A stretch of 64,000 nucleotides of DNA. Origin: Ephemerocybe angulata (taxonomy: Eukaryota > Basidiomycota > Agaricomycetes > Agaricales > Psathyrellaceae). The translations under genes and the position numbers were made by a program. Positions 9,732 to 19,867 of the stretch are shown here, one piece after another (within the stretch, counting starts at the first letter, position 1; every line of letters starts with the position of its first letter). The notes beneath the pieces are model-generated. The model ran no database searches and had not been told where the DNA came from. It saw only the letters and a list, made by a program, of their open reading frames with translations. The stretch lies in the NCBI GenBank assembly GCA_013368325.1, contig JAACJK010000167.1, forward strand, positions 372,001 through 436,000, in the 5' to 3' direction.

Positions 9732-11140
9732 ATGTCTCTTGCTCCCATTACCTCTGCTGAACGTGTCTCCAAGATCCTGCAGGACAAGTACCATATTGGT
9801 GCAGGTCCTACCAAGGAGTCGTTCGATCAGGTTTACGGGTCTACTCCGACGACCAAGATGCGCGGTGACATGCCCAAGCTTCAACGGGATGTCGTTCAGA
9901 TGGTACGTACAGGGTCAGATTCGTTTCTCTGCGAGTTCTGACACAAGTTTTCTTTGTGTTTTTAGGCCGACGCCTTGGTGGGAGATGACCGTTGGCTGGT
10001 GTATCCACACCTCGGTCCCAAGCTCACCAAGCTCTACAGCTTCTTGAAGCTCATTAACAAGCGCACTCCTCCTGGTACTGAGAAGTTCGTTCCTCAGGAC
10101 CTCGTGGATCGTGTGCGTGGTCTCGCCAAACGCGCTCTCGAGCTTAAGGTAAGTCTTTCCATTACCTCGTTCTTGTGTCGGTTCTCATGGGTCCTTTTTG
10201 TGTAGAAGAAGCACGGCGAGGGCTCGTACGCCGATCCTGGCGCTGATGACGACGATGCTCCACTGGCAAAGGCTCCTTCGTCTAACCGCGGTACGAAGCG
10301 CTCCGTACGTGCTCCCTTCGTTTTTCCTGTACCTCCCTTCATCTGACTTTCACTAGTCTCAGGATGAAGGTCATTCGCCCAACAAAGGCCGGGTTCTCTC
10401 TGGTTCCGATGGAGGCGAGTACAGATCCCACTTCTGTGGTTTCGTCTTTACTCACCCCTCGATTCTCTGCAGACTGGCGCGCTGCGTCTGCGCGAATGTC
10501 CGAGGACGAGCTTTTCCGTCGCGCTCGCGAGTACATCTCGAACTCCGGCAAGGGCTCGAGCCCCGAGGCAGTCGCCTATCACGCCGCCTTGGCTCTGAAG
10601 ATTCAGAAGGATGGTTTCACAGCTCAGATCAACGCCATGACCGGGGTCTTCGACAACCTCATCGACGAATACGACGCTCGTGTCGCCGAACTTCGCGCTC
10701 TCATGGTTGATCGTCCCAGCGTTCTCCCCAGGTTCAGCAAGACTCCCTCTTCTTCCAAGACTAAGGACGAACCCGCCGAACCCGAGCGCAAGACAGCTTC
10801 TTCCTCCAAGAGTCCTTCTCGAGGTGCGCGCATGACTACGGGTCCAGCTCCAAAGTCCGTTCGCACCACTCGCGCTTCTGCTGCCGCTGCGAAGCTGGCT
10901 GAGACTCCAGAGGAGCCCGAGGCCACTTCTTCCTCTGTTGACAAGGGGAAGGAACGCGAGGTGGCGCCAGAGTCCGATGAGGACGTCGACATGCTCGACG
11001 ACGAGCCGGTCGGCAACTGGGACGACGAGGTTGCGGCTAACGAACGCCGCAACTCGAAGTCGAAGTCTGAGGGAGAAGAGGAGGTTAGCTGCGACGAGGG
11101 CGACGTCTCTGACGTCCCTAAGGGTCACCGCAGCTCGTAG
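9732..11140 (+). CDS. Antisense accessory protein of TE3 (multi-exon, unknown function)
   Basis: Exons read 9732-9902, 9966-10148, 10206-10304, then about 10363-10402 and 10473-11140. The first three introns are phase 0 with GT..AG ends and 54-63 nt, and all exon frames join without stops. The last junction is less certain (weak donor GTTCCG). The protein starts MSLAPITSAERVSKILQDKY, has a compact N-terminal half (DDRWLVYPHLGPKLTKLYSF) and a helical segment (FTAQINAMTGVFDNLIDEYD). A long Ser/Lys/Glu-rich acidic tail ends in VSDVPKGHRSS. I recognise no domain and see no signal peptide or membrane segment, so it is not an obvious env. It ends 60 nt before the convergent end of pol (11200), so the two transcripts meet tail to tail. 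Confidence 0.7.
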
Positions 11141-11199
11141 GTCGGACATAGGATGGATTGGATGGTGGGTATAGGGAGTAGGTGGAGGAAGGGGGATTT

Positions 11200-14100
11200 T
11201 TATTCGTGGTCTGACTCCTCGCTCATCGGGAGTTCTTCATCTTCGCTATCCTCATCTGTATTCAGTCTAAGACGAGGCATTTTCTCGAAATTGAAGTCCA
11301 CGAAGTTTTGCACCCCATCATCGTCGGAATTCTCGAGTTCTCTGAGTACCTCTGGTTCGATATCGAATCCAAATCCTGGTACGTCGTCTAACTCGATGGA
11401 TTTTCGCGGATAATATGGGATTACCCTGTACGCGGCGATCTTGCTGGAGTACACTGCTCCGTTTAACTCAGCAAGGATGTAGGCGCCTCCTCGGTTACGC
11501 GAGACGACTACTAAAGGTCCCAAATACCTGGGCCTCATCTTCTTGTTTAGACTGGACTCTATTGCGGTATTTCGCATGAGTACCAAGTCTCCTCGTTGGA
11601 AATTCCATCGCTTAATCGTAGCGTGATGGTCCTGCTCATACTGTAGCACTCTGCGACGTTTCTCGGAGTCGACCTTAGCCATGACCATCTCAATGTAGGT
11701 CTGGTGTTTCGCTAGTGCCCGAGCTCGCTGAGCTATCAGTTCTTCTGTTGAAATAAATCCAGTTGGCGGTTCGACGAGCCAAGTGGCTTCCTGGATGTCC
11801 AGAGGTGACACAGGCTCGGCTCCAGTGAGCAAGAAAAATGGTGAGCACCCTAGGCGCTTCCGTACTGTGATTCTGTCGGCCCACATTACGTGGTCGAAGA
11901 ACCAGTACCATTTTCCGACATCACCACCCGTTGCCTTGTACAAACTCTGTCTGACATCCCAATGCGGGCGCTCGATGCGTACGTTCGCCTTAGAGTTGTA
12001 TCCAGAGATCGTAATACCTTTTATTCCGTACTTGGCCTCTATCCACTTAACTGCAGCTACTATAGGTGAGCCATTGTCTGTGACAATTTTTCTGAGGCAC
12101 CCCCATCTGCAGATAATGTCCGAAAATAGCCAAGCACCAATGGAGGCCGCACTCTCAGTCTTGAGAGGCTTCCCCTCCATCCACGAGGTAAGCGCGCATC
12201 TCCCATGTACTATATACCCGCAGCCGTTACTTTTTGGCGTCATATGCAGGGTGTCGACATGTACGACTTGGAAAATCGATGGTGTCTCAGTGACGGTAGG
12301 TGGTATCCTAACTAGCATCTTCTGCCTTTGCTGACAGAGATGGCATGTTTTTACATACCACTCTACGTCTGCCGCCAATTCTGGCCACCAAAATCTCTTG
12401 GTGATGAATGACTTGGTTGCGTACGACCCTCGGTGGCCGTTCGCATCATGCGACTGCTTTAATATTCGCATTCGCTCTGTGGGGCCCACGTACAATCTGT
12501 GGTGCCCCTCCCCATCCTCCCGGCGAAATAAACGTCCGTCGTCCGCGACGAAACACTTACTCGCAAGTCGCTCGAAGTTCGCCTGCTCTCCTGTATGAAT
12601 CTCTGGTCGCTTCAGAGGGTTCCGAAGCCAGTCATGGACTTGGGGCATCCATTCGTCCATTCGTTGCGCTTGTGGAGTGCGAATATTCGTGGGGTATTCC
12701 CCGGTGAGTGATTCATCCACAGTGTCCATAGTATATTGACTTAGAGGCTGCACCTCCAATGGGGTCATTTCCGTTGGGGTTTGCAGTGTCCATTGCTCGA
12801 TATACCATCGATGTTCTGCCTTGGAGCAGAGCCATCGGTCCTGTGCCTCCATCGAGAACTGCTCTAGCGCAGTCTCACTTTCTTGCGGCGTAAGCGCCTC
12901 GGCGCCTATTTCGATCATGTAGCCGCCGCGGCTGTCTATCTCGAATTTGAACTCTTCAAATTCGAGAGGATCTTCATCCCATTCGAACTTCTTCGAATAG
13001 GTGACCTGGTCGTCCTTATCCACATCTTCGCACTCTGGGAATTCCATTCTGTCAGGATCCCCAGGCTGTTTGCGTCTGCGCGAGAGACTATCAGCGATAG
13101 TAAAGGATTTTCCAGAGACGTGTTGTAATTCGAAGGCAAATTTCTTAATTTGCTCGATCCACCGATTAATAGTGGCATTGGGTCCTGCTCCCGGATTCTT
13201 AAGCATGCCCTGGATGTATTTTGCATCCGTTTCGACAATGAGAGGTCTAGCCATAATCAGGCTATACTCATTCTCTTTGAGAGCGCGCATGAGGCCGTAA
13301 AGCTCGCGCTTCGGTTGAGAATAGTTCGCTTCTGTCTCGTTGAGAAGCGTAGAGCCGAAACGAATGTAATTCCATCTTTTAGACTCTTCAGGATCTTGTT
13401 GACTCAAGTACCATCCTACAGCTATGTAGGATGTGTCTACAGAGAGCTTAAGGGGTAACCCACTGTGCACGTCAAGTGGTTTTAGCAAAGGTGCGTCTTG
13501 CACCGCTTGTTTCAGGTCAGCCATTGCGGCCTCTTGCTCGGACCCCCATTCGAAGGGTGCGTTCTTGCGCGTCAACTTCTGAATTGGTTCGGCGCGCAGC
13601 GCGTAGTCTTTAATGAAGATTCTGAACGTTCCGACGGTACCCAGGAAGGTACGCACATCGGAAACATCTTGGCAAGGTCCCCAACGAGTGATTACACCTA
13701 CCCGGTCAGGAGTCGGCTTTCGTCCCTCGTAGGACACTTGGTGGCCTACCACCGTAAATTCGGACCTGCACAGGTTTGTCTTCTTACCCGAGAAAGTCCC
13801 TCCGCAATATTTCATGCGCTCAGTAATCCTATGTACGTCATTAATGTGTTCCCACACAAATCGACGTATTCCTGGATTTTCGGGAATGGTTTCATAAGTA
13901 CCATCCTCCCGAAGGTATCTAGACTTCGGCCCTTTGATGTGTACATCGTCAATGAAAGGTTCGGTGTACTTAGGGATTTCCTCCTGGAGAATTGTCGTCA
14001 CGTCGTCGTGAAAAATCGGCACTGAGTTGGTCCACCCCATCGGAAGGGTGACCAGTCTCATAGCACCAAAAGGTGTCTGGAATGTGGTGAGATCCCTCGA

Positions 14101-14982
14101 ACTCTCGTCGAGTAATCTCTCATCATATCCCACATATAGATCCATTGTCGTCCCGCACGAAAGTCCTGCGAAACGCGAAGCGAGTTCCTCCACATTCGGT
14201 GGTAAACCCGAATGCGCGATTGTGACAGCATTTAGAGGTTCCAGGCTATGAACTATTCGTAAGTTCTTTCCATCCTTTTTCAGGACGCAAAACCAACGAC
14301 TTCGATAGGATGAATTCGAAGGTTCCCACACACCTGCCTGAATTTTACTACGCATCATCTCGCATAGCGCATCAAACAGGTAGGGTGCTATAGGTCCTTG
14401 CCTCTCTACCCAGGGAGTATGCGGAACAGTGGCGATTTTAACAGGCTTAAAATATTCTGGTTTAAATCGTCCCCTCTCGCTCTCCTCCCAGGCAAAGGCT
14501 CCCTCCTGCACCGACATAAAATGGTGCATGAGTTTGCGCTCCTCCGGCCACCAAAAGTCGGGATGCGCCTTATCAAACCAGTCTTGCCTCTCTTTCGTGT
14601 ATCTCCCCACAGGTTCGTACTCAGGGGGCACTGGTGAGAGTGGTTGAAGGTTCTGCAGAGGGTCGCCCTGGATCTCTCGCACGATGCGAAATTCCTCTGG
14701 GCTGGCGGTGTACACCGGTCGTACTTTCTGGTCGACCGGTTTGTACTTCTTGCCTGTGCTAACCCCCTTGATCTTGGTTTTCTTGGGGTTCTGACTCGGA
14801 TTCTCATTTTCTTTTGTTTGAAGGTACTGTACGAAGGTCTCGCAGTCCTCCGTACTTATACCGTCCTCGTTCAAGGCTTGGGTAAGAAAAAGTTCTCGCA
14901 GCTCTTGCTGTGAGAATTCGTCTCCCGATCCGGCTCGCGCAGTAGCAACAATCGTGGGTAGGCCAGTGTCTGAAAATTCCAC
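11200..14982 (-). CDS. pol: TE3 Pol: reverse transcriptase, RNase H, integrase
   Basis: 1260 aa as an open frame; the first codon (GTG at 14982) is arbitrary because the frame is open upstream into the protease ORF (to about 15077). RT spans about residues 190-400 with PFIDDVHIKGP carrying the catalytic D-D at about 345. RNase H follows (SVDTSYIAVGWYLSQQD, ETDAKYIQGM). Integrase has an HHCC finger (HDANGHRGS...CHLC, about 847-885) and DDE residues in VHVDTLHMTP, IVTDNGSP and RIERPHWD (about 904, 964, 1002). It ends in an acidic tail with no chromodomain. The frame is -1 relative to the protease ORF. This integrase subtype is common in basidiomycete Gypsy elements. Confidence 0.93.
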   Translation of the reverse strand: MEFSDTGLPTIVATARAGSGDEFSQQELRELFLTQALNEDGISTEDCETFVQYLQTKENENPSQNPKKTKIKGVSTGKKYKPVDQKVRPVYTASPEEFRIVREIQGDPLQNLQPLSPVPPEYEPVGRYTKERQDWFDKAHPDFWWPEERKLMHHFMSVQEGAFAWEESERGRFKPEYFKPVKIATVPHTPWVERQGPIAPYLFDALCEMMRSKIQAGVWEPSNSSYRSRWFCVLKKDGKNLRIVHSLEPLNAVTIAHSGLPPNVEELASRFAGLSCGTTMDLYVGYDERLLDESSRDLTTFQTPFGAMRLVTLPMGWTNSVPIFHDDVTTILQEEIPKYTEPFIDDVHIKGPKSRYLREDGTYETIPENPGIRRFVWEHINDVHRITERMKYCGGTFSGKKTNLCRSEFTVVGHQVSYEGRKPTPDRVGVITRWGPCQDVSDVRTFLGTVGTFRIFIKDYALRAEPIQKLTRKNAPFEWGSEQEAAMADLKQAVQDAPLLKPLDVHSGLPLKLSVDTSYIAVGWYLSQQDPEESKRWNYIRFGSTLLNETEANYSQPKRELYGLMRALKENEYSLIMARPLIVETDAKYIQGMLKNPGAGPNATINRWIEQIKKFAFELQHVSGKSFTIADSLSRRRKQPGDPDRMEFPECEDVDKDDQVTYSKKFEWDEDPLEFEEFKFEIDSRGGYMIEIGAEALTPQESETALEQFSMEAQDRWLCSKAEHRWYIEQWTLQTPTEMTPLEVQPLSQYTMDTVDESLTGEYPTNIRTPQAQRMDEWMPQVHDWLRNPLKRPEIHTGEQANFERLASKCFVADDGRLFRREDGEGHHRLYVGPTERMRILKQSHDANGHRGSYATKSFITKRFWWPELAADVEWYVKTCHLCQQRQKMLVRIPPTVTETPSIFQVVHVDTLHMTPKSNGCGYIVHGRCALTSWMEGKPLKTESAASIGAWLFSDIICRWGCLRKIVTDNGSPIVAAVKWIEAKYGIKGITISGYNSKANVRIERPHWDVRQSLYKATGGDVGKWYWFFDHVMWADRITVRKRLGCSPFFLLTGAEPVSPLDIQEATWLVEPPTGFISTEELIAQRARALAKHQTYIEMVMAKVDSEKRRRVLQYEQDHHATIKRWNFQRGDLVLMRNTAIESSLNKKMRPRYLGPLVVVSRNRGGAYILAELNGAVYSSKIAAYRVIPYYPRKSIELDDVPGFGFDIEPEVLRELENSDDDGVQNFVDFNFEKMPRLRLNTDEDSEDEELPMSEESDHE

Positions 14983-15011
14983 GATGCACGCAATGTCTCC
15001 CTGAGCGGTGC

Positions 15012-16100
15012 TCAGATCCTCGACGTCTGAAAAGACGTAGCGAGTCGATCTTTGTACTGCACTGGAATTTCTCCCCTAGGGTAAGTTGGAATAGTAACCT
15101 GATTCCCATTATTGGGATCAGTTAAAGTGAGTGTGTGCATATCGTCTGGTTTACTTGCAGAGATACTACTCATAGCTGATAGGAACGGCCGTCCCAACAG
15201 GACTTTGTACACCGGATTTTGGACAACGTGCAGTTGCACGTAAGCGACGACCCTGTTCCCGCAATGAATGGGAACGTTGCGCGCTAATCCCAGTGTTGTA
15301 GCCGTAGTCTTATTCGAAGACTGTAGGCCGATCCGGAACGAAGGGTCCCACGAGATCCCTAGAGCCACAGCCGCCGCCTCGCTAGCCGAACATACCTGAG
15401 ATCCATCATCTACGATAGTCTCTTCTTCGCGGCATCGATTTACCACAGGGAAGAAGGTTCTAATCTTGGCGGAGGAAGCCGCGGCAACTAGGCCCTTAAC
15501 TTCGACGCCCGAATTCTCGGTCAGGAAGACCTCTATCGGGTCCGGACATACCAGTCCTCCTCTGGGTACGTCTTCGTTGCCATTTGCGAAATAATGTGAA
15601 GGTATGACGAGATCTTGTACAAAGATCTCGACGGGAGGTTCAAGTCTACCCTCCACTCCTGCCTGTACTTCAAGCAAGTGCTGGAGGTCTGCTTCGACCA
15701 TCTCTTCAGCCATGCCTAAGGCAGCATTCGTGTGCCGAAGCTCCTCGACTATACTCTCCATCAGCATGAGAGTACCGTCTTCTTTCTTAGTGAGTTTATT
15801 CTTGCGCAGTAAGTCCGTGGCTAACGTGCGCGCTCGGGGTGACATTCGCACCAAATCCGCGAAACGGATGGGGTGGCGAGTGTCAAAAACTTCTGCGAGG
15901 ACTTTGAGAATGTTCTCGCGATCTTCTGGCGATACTCGCGGTTTCGGCACACCCGATCCCGCGTTTTCTTTGACTACTGGTAAGGTAGCATCTCGTTTCT
16001 CTGGAATTATAGGTTGGACGCGTTGTGGGGGTACCAGTACGTACAGTACCATCCTCTGAGGTCCCGAACTTCGCTCCTCCACCACCTTATCCACTTCCAC
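15012..16100 (-). CDS. TE3 aspartic protease polyprotein segment
   Basis: 362 aa as listed; the frame continues upstream into the end of gag (KRGPPSPEKCEKAKG...), so the true start is by frameshift from gag. The pepsin-like retroviral protease core is in the C-terminal half: active-site loop IVDDGSQVCSAS, where DDG replaces the usual D-T/S-G, and the later LLGRPFL flap/hydrophobic motif. The N-terminal half (residues 1-190) is helical and of unknown role. It releases mature Gag and Pol proteins. The stop at 15012 overlaps pol, which is again -1. Confidence 0.85.
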   Translation of the reverse strand: MEVDKVVEERSSGPQRMVLYVLVPPQRVQPIIPEKRDATLPVVKENAGSGVPKPRVSPEDRENILKVLAEVFDTRHPIRFADLVRMSPRARTLATDLLRKNKLTKKEDGTLMLMESIVEELRHTNAALGMAEEMVEADLQHLLEVQAGVEGRLEPPVEIFVQDLVIPSHYFANGNEDVPRGGLVCPDPIEVFLTENSGVEVKGLVAAASSAKIRTFFPVVNRCREEETIVDDGSQVCSASEAAAVALGISWDPSFRIGLQSSNKTTATTLGLARNVPIHCGNRVVAYVQLHVVQNPVYKVLLGRPFLSAMSSISASKPDDMHTLTLTDPNNGNQVTIPTYPRGEIPVQYKDRLATSFQTSRI

Positions 16101-16150
16101 CTCCGCTCCCTTCGCCTTCTCGCACTTTTCCGGTGATGGTGGCCCTCTTT

Positions 16151-18154
16151 TCAGAGGGCCCCTCGAAAACCCTCGTTCGGCGTTCCCTGGCTCCTGGTGT
16201 TCATTTGATATTGTTCCAGAGTGTCTAGACGCTTCGTCAGCATCTGGAACATATTTTTTACCTCGGAAGCTGGGATGGAAGTAGAGTTATCGGATGGCGC
16301 AGGCGCGTAGCTAGCAGGCGCGTAATTAAACGCTGGTGCCGGGGCAGCGAGTGGAGGTGGTCTCAAGGCCGTCAGAAGTTGGTTCGTCATATTCTGCATA
16401 GTGTTGTGTGTTTCTGCACGCAATCTTTCGATAGATTGCTGAAACACAGCCATGGAGACATGTTCGGGCTCGGACTGGAAAAACATCATGGTATGTTCTT
16501 CATTCGCTCCCCAATCTTCCGCAGAAAGAAGATTAATCGACGCTGGGGGATTATAAGTACCCGCCAAGATCGCATCCGCCCGCTGTTTCATGCTCAGCTT
16601 GTCTGGGCTGTCCTTAGACAACTGTCTATGATTTACATAGATGTTGTAACCCTGCTGCGTGACTCTCCCGCTCGCCTTGTCGGCCTCGAGTACCGGGCAT
16701 GCCATGAGCATATGTCCCTCGGTATGACAGTAATAGCAAATTTGCGGTGGAGTATTGAACGGGTTATTGGGAGGACGGGTGTACATCCCCTGGCGCGGAC
16801 GCTGAGTCGGATGGGATGAGAATGCATGCGGTGGAGCCGCGCTCTGCTGGAAGACTTGTACGGGGTGTGGCGCTTCCTGACGGGTCAAAACTTCCTTCAG
16901 TTGCACACCCAGGACGTCCATCTTACTGCAGAGCGTTTGGAAACTGCTTTCCATCTGCTCCTGCTTAACTTTAATCGTCTCCACCGCTCTGGCAGTACCA
17001 CTACTCCCTATCCCGTCCTCAATCTTCACTCGCGTGTAGTCCGAGGTCGACGGATCGAGACTCAGGTCACCAAACGGACCGGTGGTACCTCCGACCACCA
17101 ACTCCTTCGCCTTTTTCACGACGTCTGTCCAGAGGTATGGATCCTCATCTCGGGCATTCGCTTGAGGTGTCAGACCTTCCTGAAGGCGCTCTCGGAACAT
17201 AGGTGTCAAGCACCTGAGGTACATGCGCACCAATTCGCGATTAGAGACGACAGCAGCTACCGTCGTCGCTTCTGCTTGGAACCCAAGCGAAAATTCAAAG
17301 AAATTCGCTCGGTCGTGCCTACTAACCGGGTCTTGCGACCACTTAGACACAAGTGCGTCCAGCCTCGATAAGGCTCCGGCTTCCTCCTGTGCTCGCCGTG
17401 GCAGGGTTTTCATAACCTCTTTCTGCCAATTGTCGAAGCTCCTCTGAGTCGCGCCGTCCTTAGCTAGGATCGCCCATCGCTTTCGGATACTATCAGGTAA
17501 GTAGGATAATGCCCATTTAATTATCTCAGCATCCTTCCCCTCGAGTCCCGATTCATCGGCAGCCATTTTGACTTGCTCAAAGAATCTCACTGCGGACCCT
17601 GGCTCTTCGGGGTCGTATGTCGGATGGTTTTTGCCATACGGCGCAGGCATTCGCGGTTTCGATTCCTTGCCAGTCATCTTATCAACAGGCTCTCGCTTTT
17701 TCTTCTTTCGGCGAGTTTTTCGAGGCTTAGGAGGTGGGGTCTGAGGAGGTGTAGAAAATGCTCCAGGAAAGAACGGGTTGTACTCGGTGTACGGTGGAGG
17801 CTCGTTCTGAGTTGATGAGGTCTCGCTCTCGTCTGAGGAGGCGCTCTTGTGTTCGGAACTAGAGTCCGAGTTCTGCTGATTCGAGCTCGAAGGGTCTAGG
17901 AGTCTGTTAACTTCCTCGTCACTAGAGGGAGCTGTAAAATCAGGCGGTGGGATCGGGAAGTTCAAGATTCCCTGGAAAGCAGGTCTCGATGGCGAACCTT
18001 GCTTCGGAGGCGAGGTTCCTAGTTGTTCTGCTGCCTTCTCGGCGGTTCTGGCGATCTTCGCGGCTCTCAACGGCGAGACACGCCAGTTAATAGGGGGTGA
18101 CGGACTTCTAGCCGGATTCCGTCTAGTAGCTCGCGTACTAGGCGCTTTACTCAC
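16151..18154 (-). CDS. gag: TE3 Gag
   Basis: 667 aa. A disordered Ser/Pro-rich N-terminus (about 1-190) and a basic patch (KPRKTRRKKKKREP) precede the Gag capsid-like domain (AVRFFEQVKMAADESGLEGK ... WAILAKDGATQRSFDNWQKE). One CCHC zinc knuckle, CYYCHTEGHMLMAC, is at about 471-484, and a C-terminal tail has a short coiled segment. It starts 147 nt inside the 5' LTR boundary, just after the PBS. A GGGTTTT heptamer lies 15 nt before its stop, in phase for a -1 shift into the protease frame. Confidence 0.9.
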   Translation of the reverse strand: MSKAPSTRATRRNPARSPSPPINWRVSPLRAAKIARTAEKAAEQLGTSPPKQGSPSRPAFQGILNFPIPPPDFTAPSSDEEVNRLLDPSSSNQQNSDSSSEHKSASSDESETSSTQNEPPPYTEYNPFFPGAFSTPPQTPPPKPRKTRRKKKKREPVDKMTGKESKPRMPAPYGKNHPTYDPEEPGSAVRFFEQVKMAADESGLEGKDAEIIKWALSYLPDSIRKRWAILAKDGATQRSFDNWQKEVMKTLPRRAQEEAGALSRLDALVSKWSQDPVSRHDRANFFEFSLGFQAEATTVAAVVSNRELVRMYLRCLTPMFRERLQEGLTPQANARDEDPYLWTDVVKKAKELVVGGTTGPFGDLSLDPSTSDYTRVKIEDGIGSSGTARAVETIKVKQEQMESSFQTLCSKMDVLGVQLKEVLTRQEAPHPVQVFQQSAAPPHAFSSHPTQRPRQGMYTRPPNNPFNTPPQICYYCHTEGHMLMACPVLEADKASGRVTQQGYNIYVNHRQLSKDSPDKLSMKQRADAILAGTYNPPASINLLSAEDWGANEEHTMMFFQSEPEHVSMAVFQQSIERLRAETHNTMQNMTNQLLTALRPPPLAAPAPAFNYAPASYAPAPSDNSTSIPASEVKNMFQMLTKRLDTLEQYQMNTRSQGTPNEGFRGAL
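16166..16172 (-). promoter_or_regulatory. TE3 gag-pro -1 frameshift heptamer GGGTTTT
   Basis: In the gag frame the minus strand reads GAG GGT TTT CGA, so G-GGT-TTT is an in-phase slippery heptamer, five codons before the gag TGA. After a -1 slip the frame (FSRGPLKRGPPSPEK...) runs into the protease ORF. The same heptamer serves the unrelated junction in TE1 and TE2. Confidence 0.55.
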
Positions 18155-18280
18155 TTTGACAGATGTCTTAGCAAGTATTAATCAAATTTACGACCTTTTC
18201 AAACTTCTTATCTGAAATCTGGTCGAGTTCGGTCCTCAACGGTGTTTGCTGCGACGGGATTCTTCAATTTGAAACAATCC

Positions 18281-18297
18281 CCTCGCGGTGGGCTCCA
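18281..18297 (-). other. TE3 tRNA primer-binding site
   Basis: TGGAGCCCACCGCGAGG begins four bases after the 5' LTR end. It starts with TGG, complementary to a tRNA CCA end, so TE3 looks tRNA-primed, unlike TE1 and TE2. The tRNA species was not identified. Confidence 0.55.
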
Positions 18298-18301
18298 ATG
18301 A

Positions 18302-19867
18302 TGATGCGCCGGGTGCGTGAGCGCGGATATACGCTCACCACAACACCCAAACAAAACCCTATCTCTTCTAGGGTCTTCTGAACGGCTCTTAAGTCCTTTC
18401 TGTAGGACTTAGGGAGTTCCCCCTAAGTATAATCACCAAGAGAGTCGTTTTATAGTAATATTCGCTCGTGGTACGTTTCACGAATACCGTTCTCAAATTG
18501 TACGAATAAAATCTGATTTATTGACAATTTATTCGGAATTTATCGACGCCTTATCGAGTCAGGAATCGACCTTCGAGGTCAACGGGGTCTTAGGCGCCCG
18601 TAAGCACTCAGTGGCTATGCGCCGCGGCTGATGGCCGGCTTACTCAACCACCCAAATCGGGAAGGGTGCCGCTTGGACTCGACGGGCACACAGCAACTCA
18701 ACCGCAGCACTCAGGTAAGTGCGCGATGGCTCAGAATAAGATACTAACGACTTTCGACAGACGTTAGGTACACGGAGGAAGAGGTCGAACGACCTGGATC
18801 GGGGTGGATCGGACGGATCAGGCAAGGGACGGAGCACCGGGGATAAGGTGCGAGGGGACAGAGGCAGCTCGATCACGACGAGGTTCGCGAGAGCAGAGGT
18901 CAGACGAGGGTCAGAGGGGTTGGAAAACCGCAACGGTGAGTCGTAGATTCGGGGTACACAATGCTAATTTCTCTATTCTAGGTACAAGGATATATACAAG
19001 GGTAGGGAACGGGCTTGTACTGGCGTTGGATGCTTGCATCCGTGCCTCATGTCGCGCAAGGCGTCATCGCCGAGGGAACACGTAGGCCGGTACACTCGCG
19101 GCACGTCCTCGTGTCTGGGCGCCGCTGGTCAGACGCTCCCTGTATGAAGTCATAGACCTCGAGGTGCGTGTCTTTTATTGGCTCCGCTGCTTTTGTTCTC
19201 CCTCGGCGTGCTATACGTGTACGCCTGAACGAAGCTCGGCAGGTGCAGAATCATTGTCCAGAAGTCATCAAGAGCTTCCAAGGGATGACGAAGAGGGTTA
19301 CGCGTCCCTACGGCGAGTGGCTACCACTAGATGGGGGCCTCGGCATCATACCACACTTCAGGTAGGTGCTCGAGTCAGCTGGTACCTCCGTACCGGTCAT
19401 TATCCTTTCAGAAATGTGCCATCGTGATGCACAATTCGTATTGCTAACGACGGTTTTTTTAGAGGTTTCGAAGGATAGATCAGGGAATCGGCACCTTCGG
19501 CGAGAGAGGTGGAGGCGCCTGAACGCGATGGGCGCTTATCGGTCGACCGCCGCCTCTTAGGATAGAAGTAGTCAGTAGGTAGGCCATAACATGGTGTAGA
19601 CCAGCGTAGGTAGGTCTTAGAGGTCCGTTAATGACAACGGATTTGTTTACGAAGGTCAGGCGCTTGCGCGGGCGCTTAAGTCGCCGCGCGCTCGCTGCTC
19701 TTACTATTCGTCGACCGTCGTACGTCTTACGGCTCGGAAAAGGTACGCCTCCTTCTATATGACTAGTTCTCCGTTCCTGAGGAGACCACGGACTGGTATG
19801 GGTGGCTCTCGCACCGGAAATGCATGTTTCTGTGCGAAAACGCCCGTTTTCGAACACGGTCGTATCA
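18302..19867 (-). repeat. TE3 5' LTR
   Basis: 1566 bp, the partner of 7558-9123. It drives minus-strand gag-pol transcription. The plus-strand intron signatures of the other LTR are conserved here. Confidence 0.95.

Larger units (their letters stand above)
7558..19867 (-). mobile_element. TE3: long-LTR Ty3/Gypsy element with an antisense accessory gene
   Basis: 12.3 kb, bounded by 1566-bp LTRs (7558-9123 and 18302-19867; TGAT..ATCA on both strands) and a GCGC duplication (7554-7557 and 19868-19871). It reads on the minus strand: PBS 18281-18297, gag, protease, RT/RNase H/integrase, then a plus-strand intron-containing gene, and the polypurine tract (GGGGGGAGA, about 9124-9133) before the 3' LTR. 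LTRs differ at about a dozen sites by eye (nearly all transitions), so the insertion is young. All three element ORFs look intact. Confidence 0.95.

Noticed and set aside
9732..11140. Envelope gene for TE3
   Set aside because: It is on the opposite strand, has introns, and shows no signal peptide or membrane segment.
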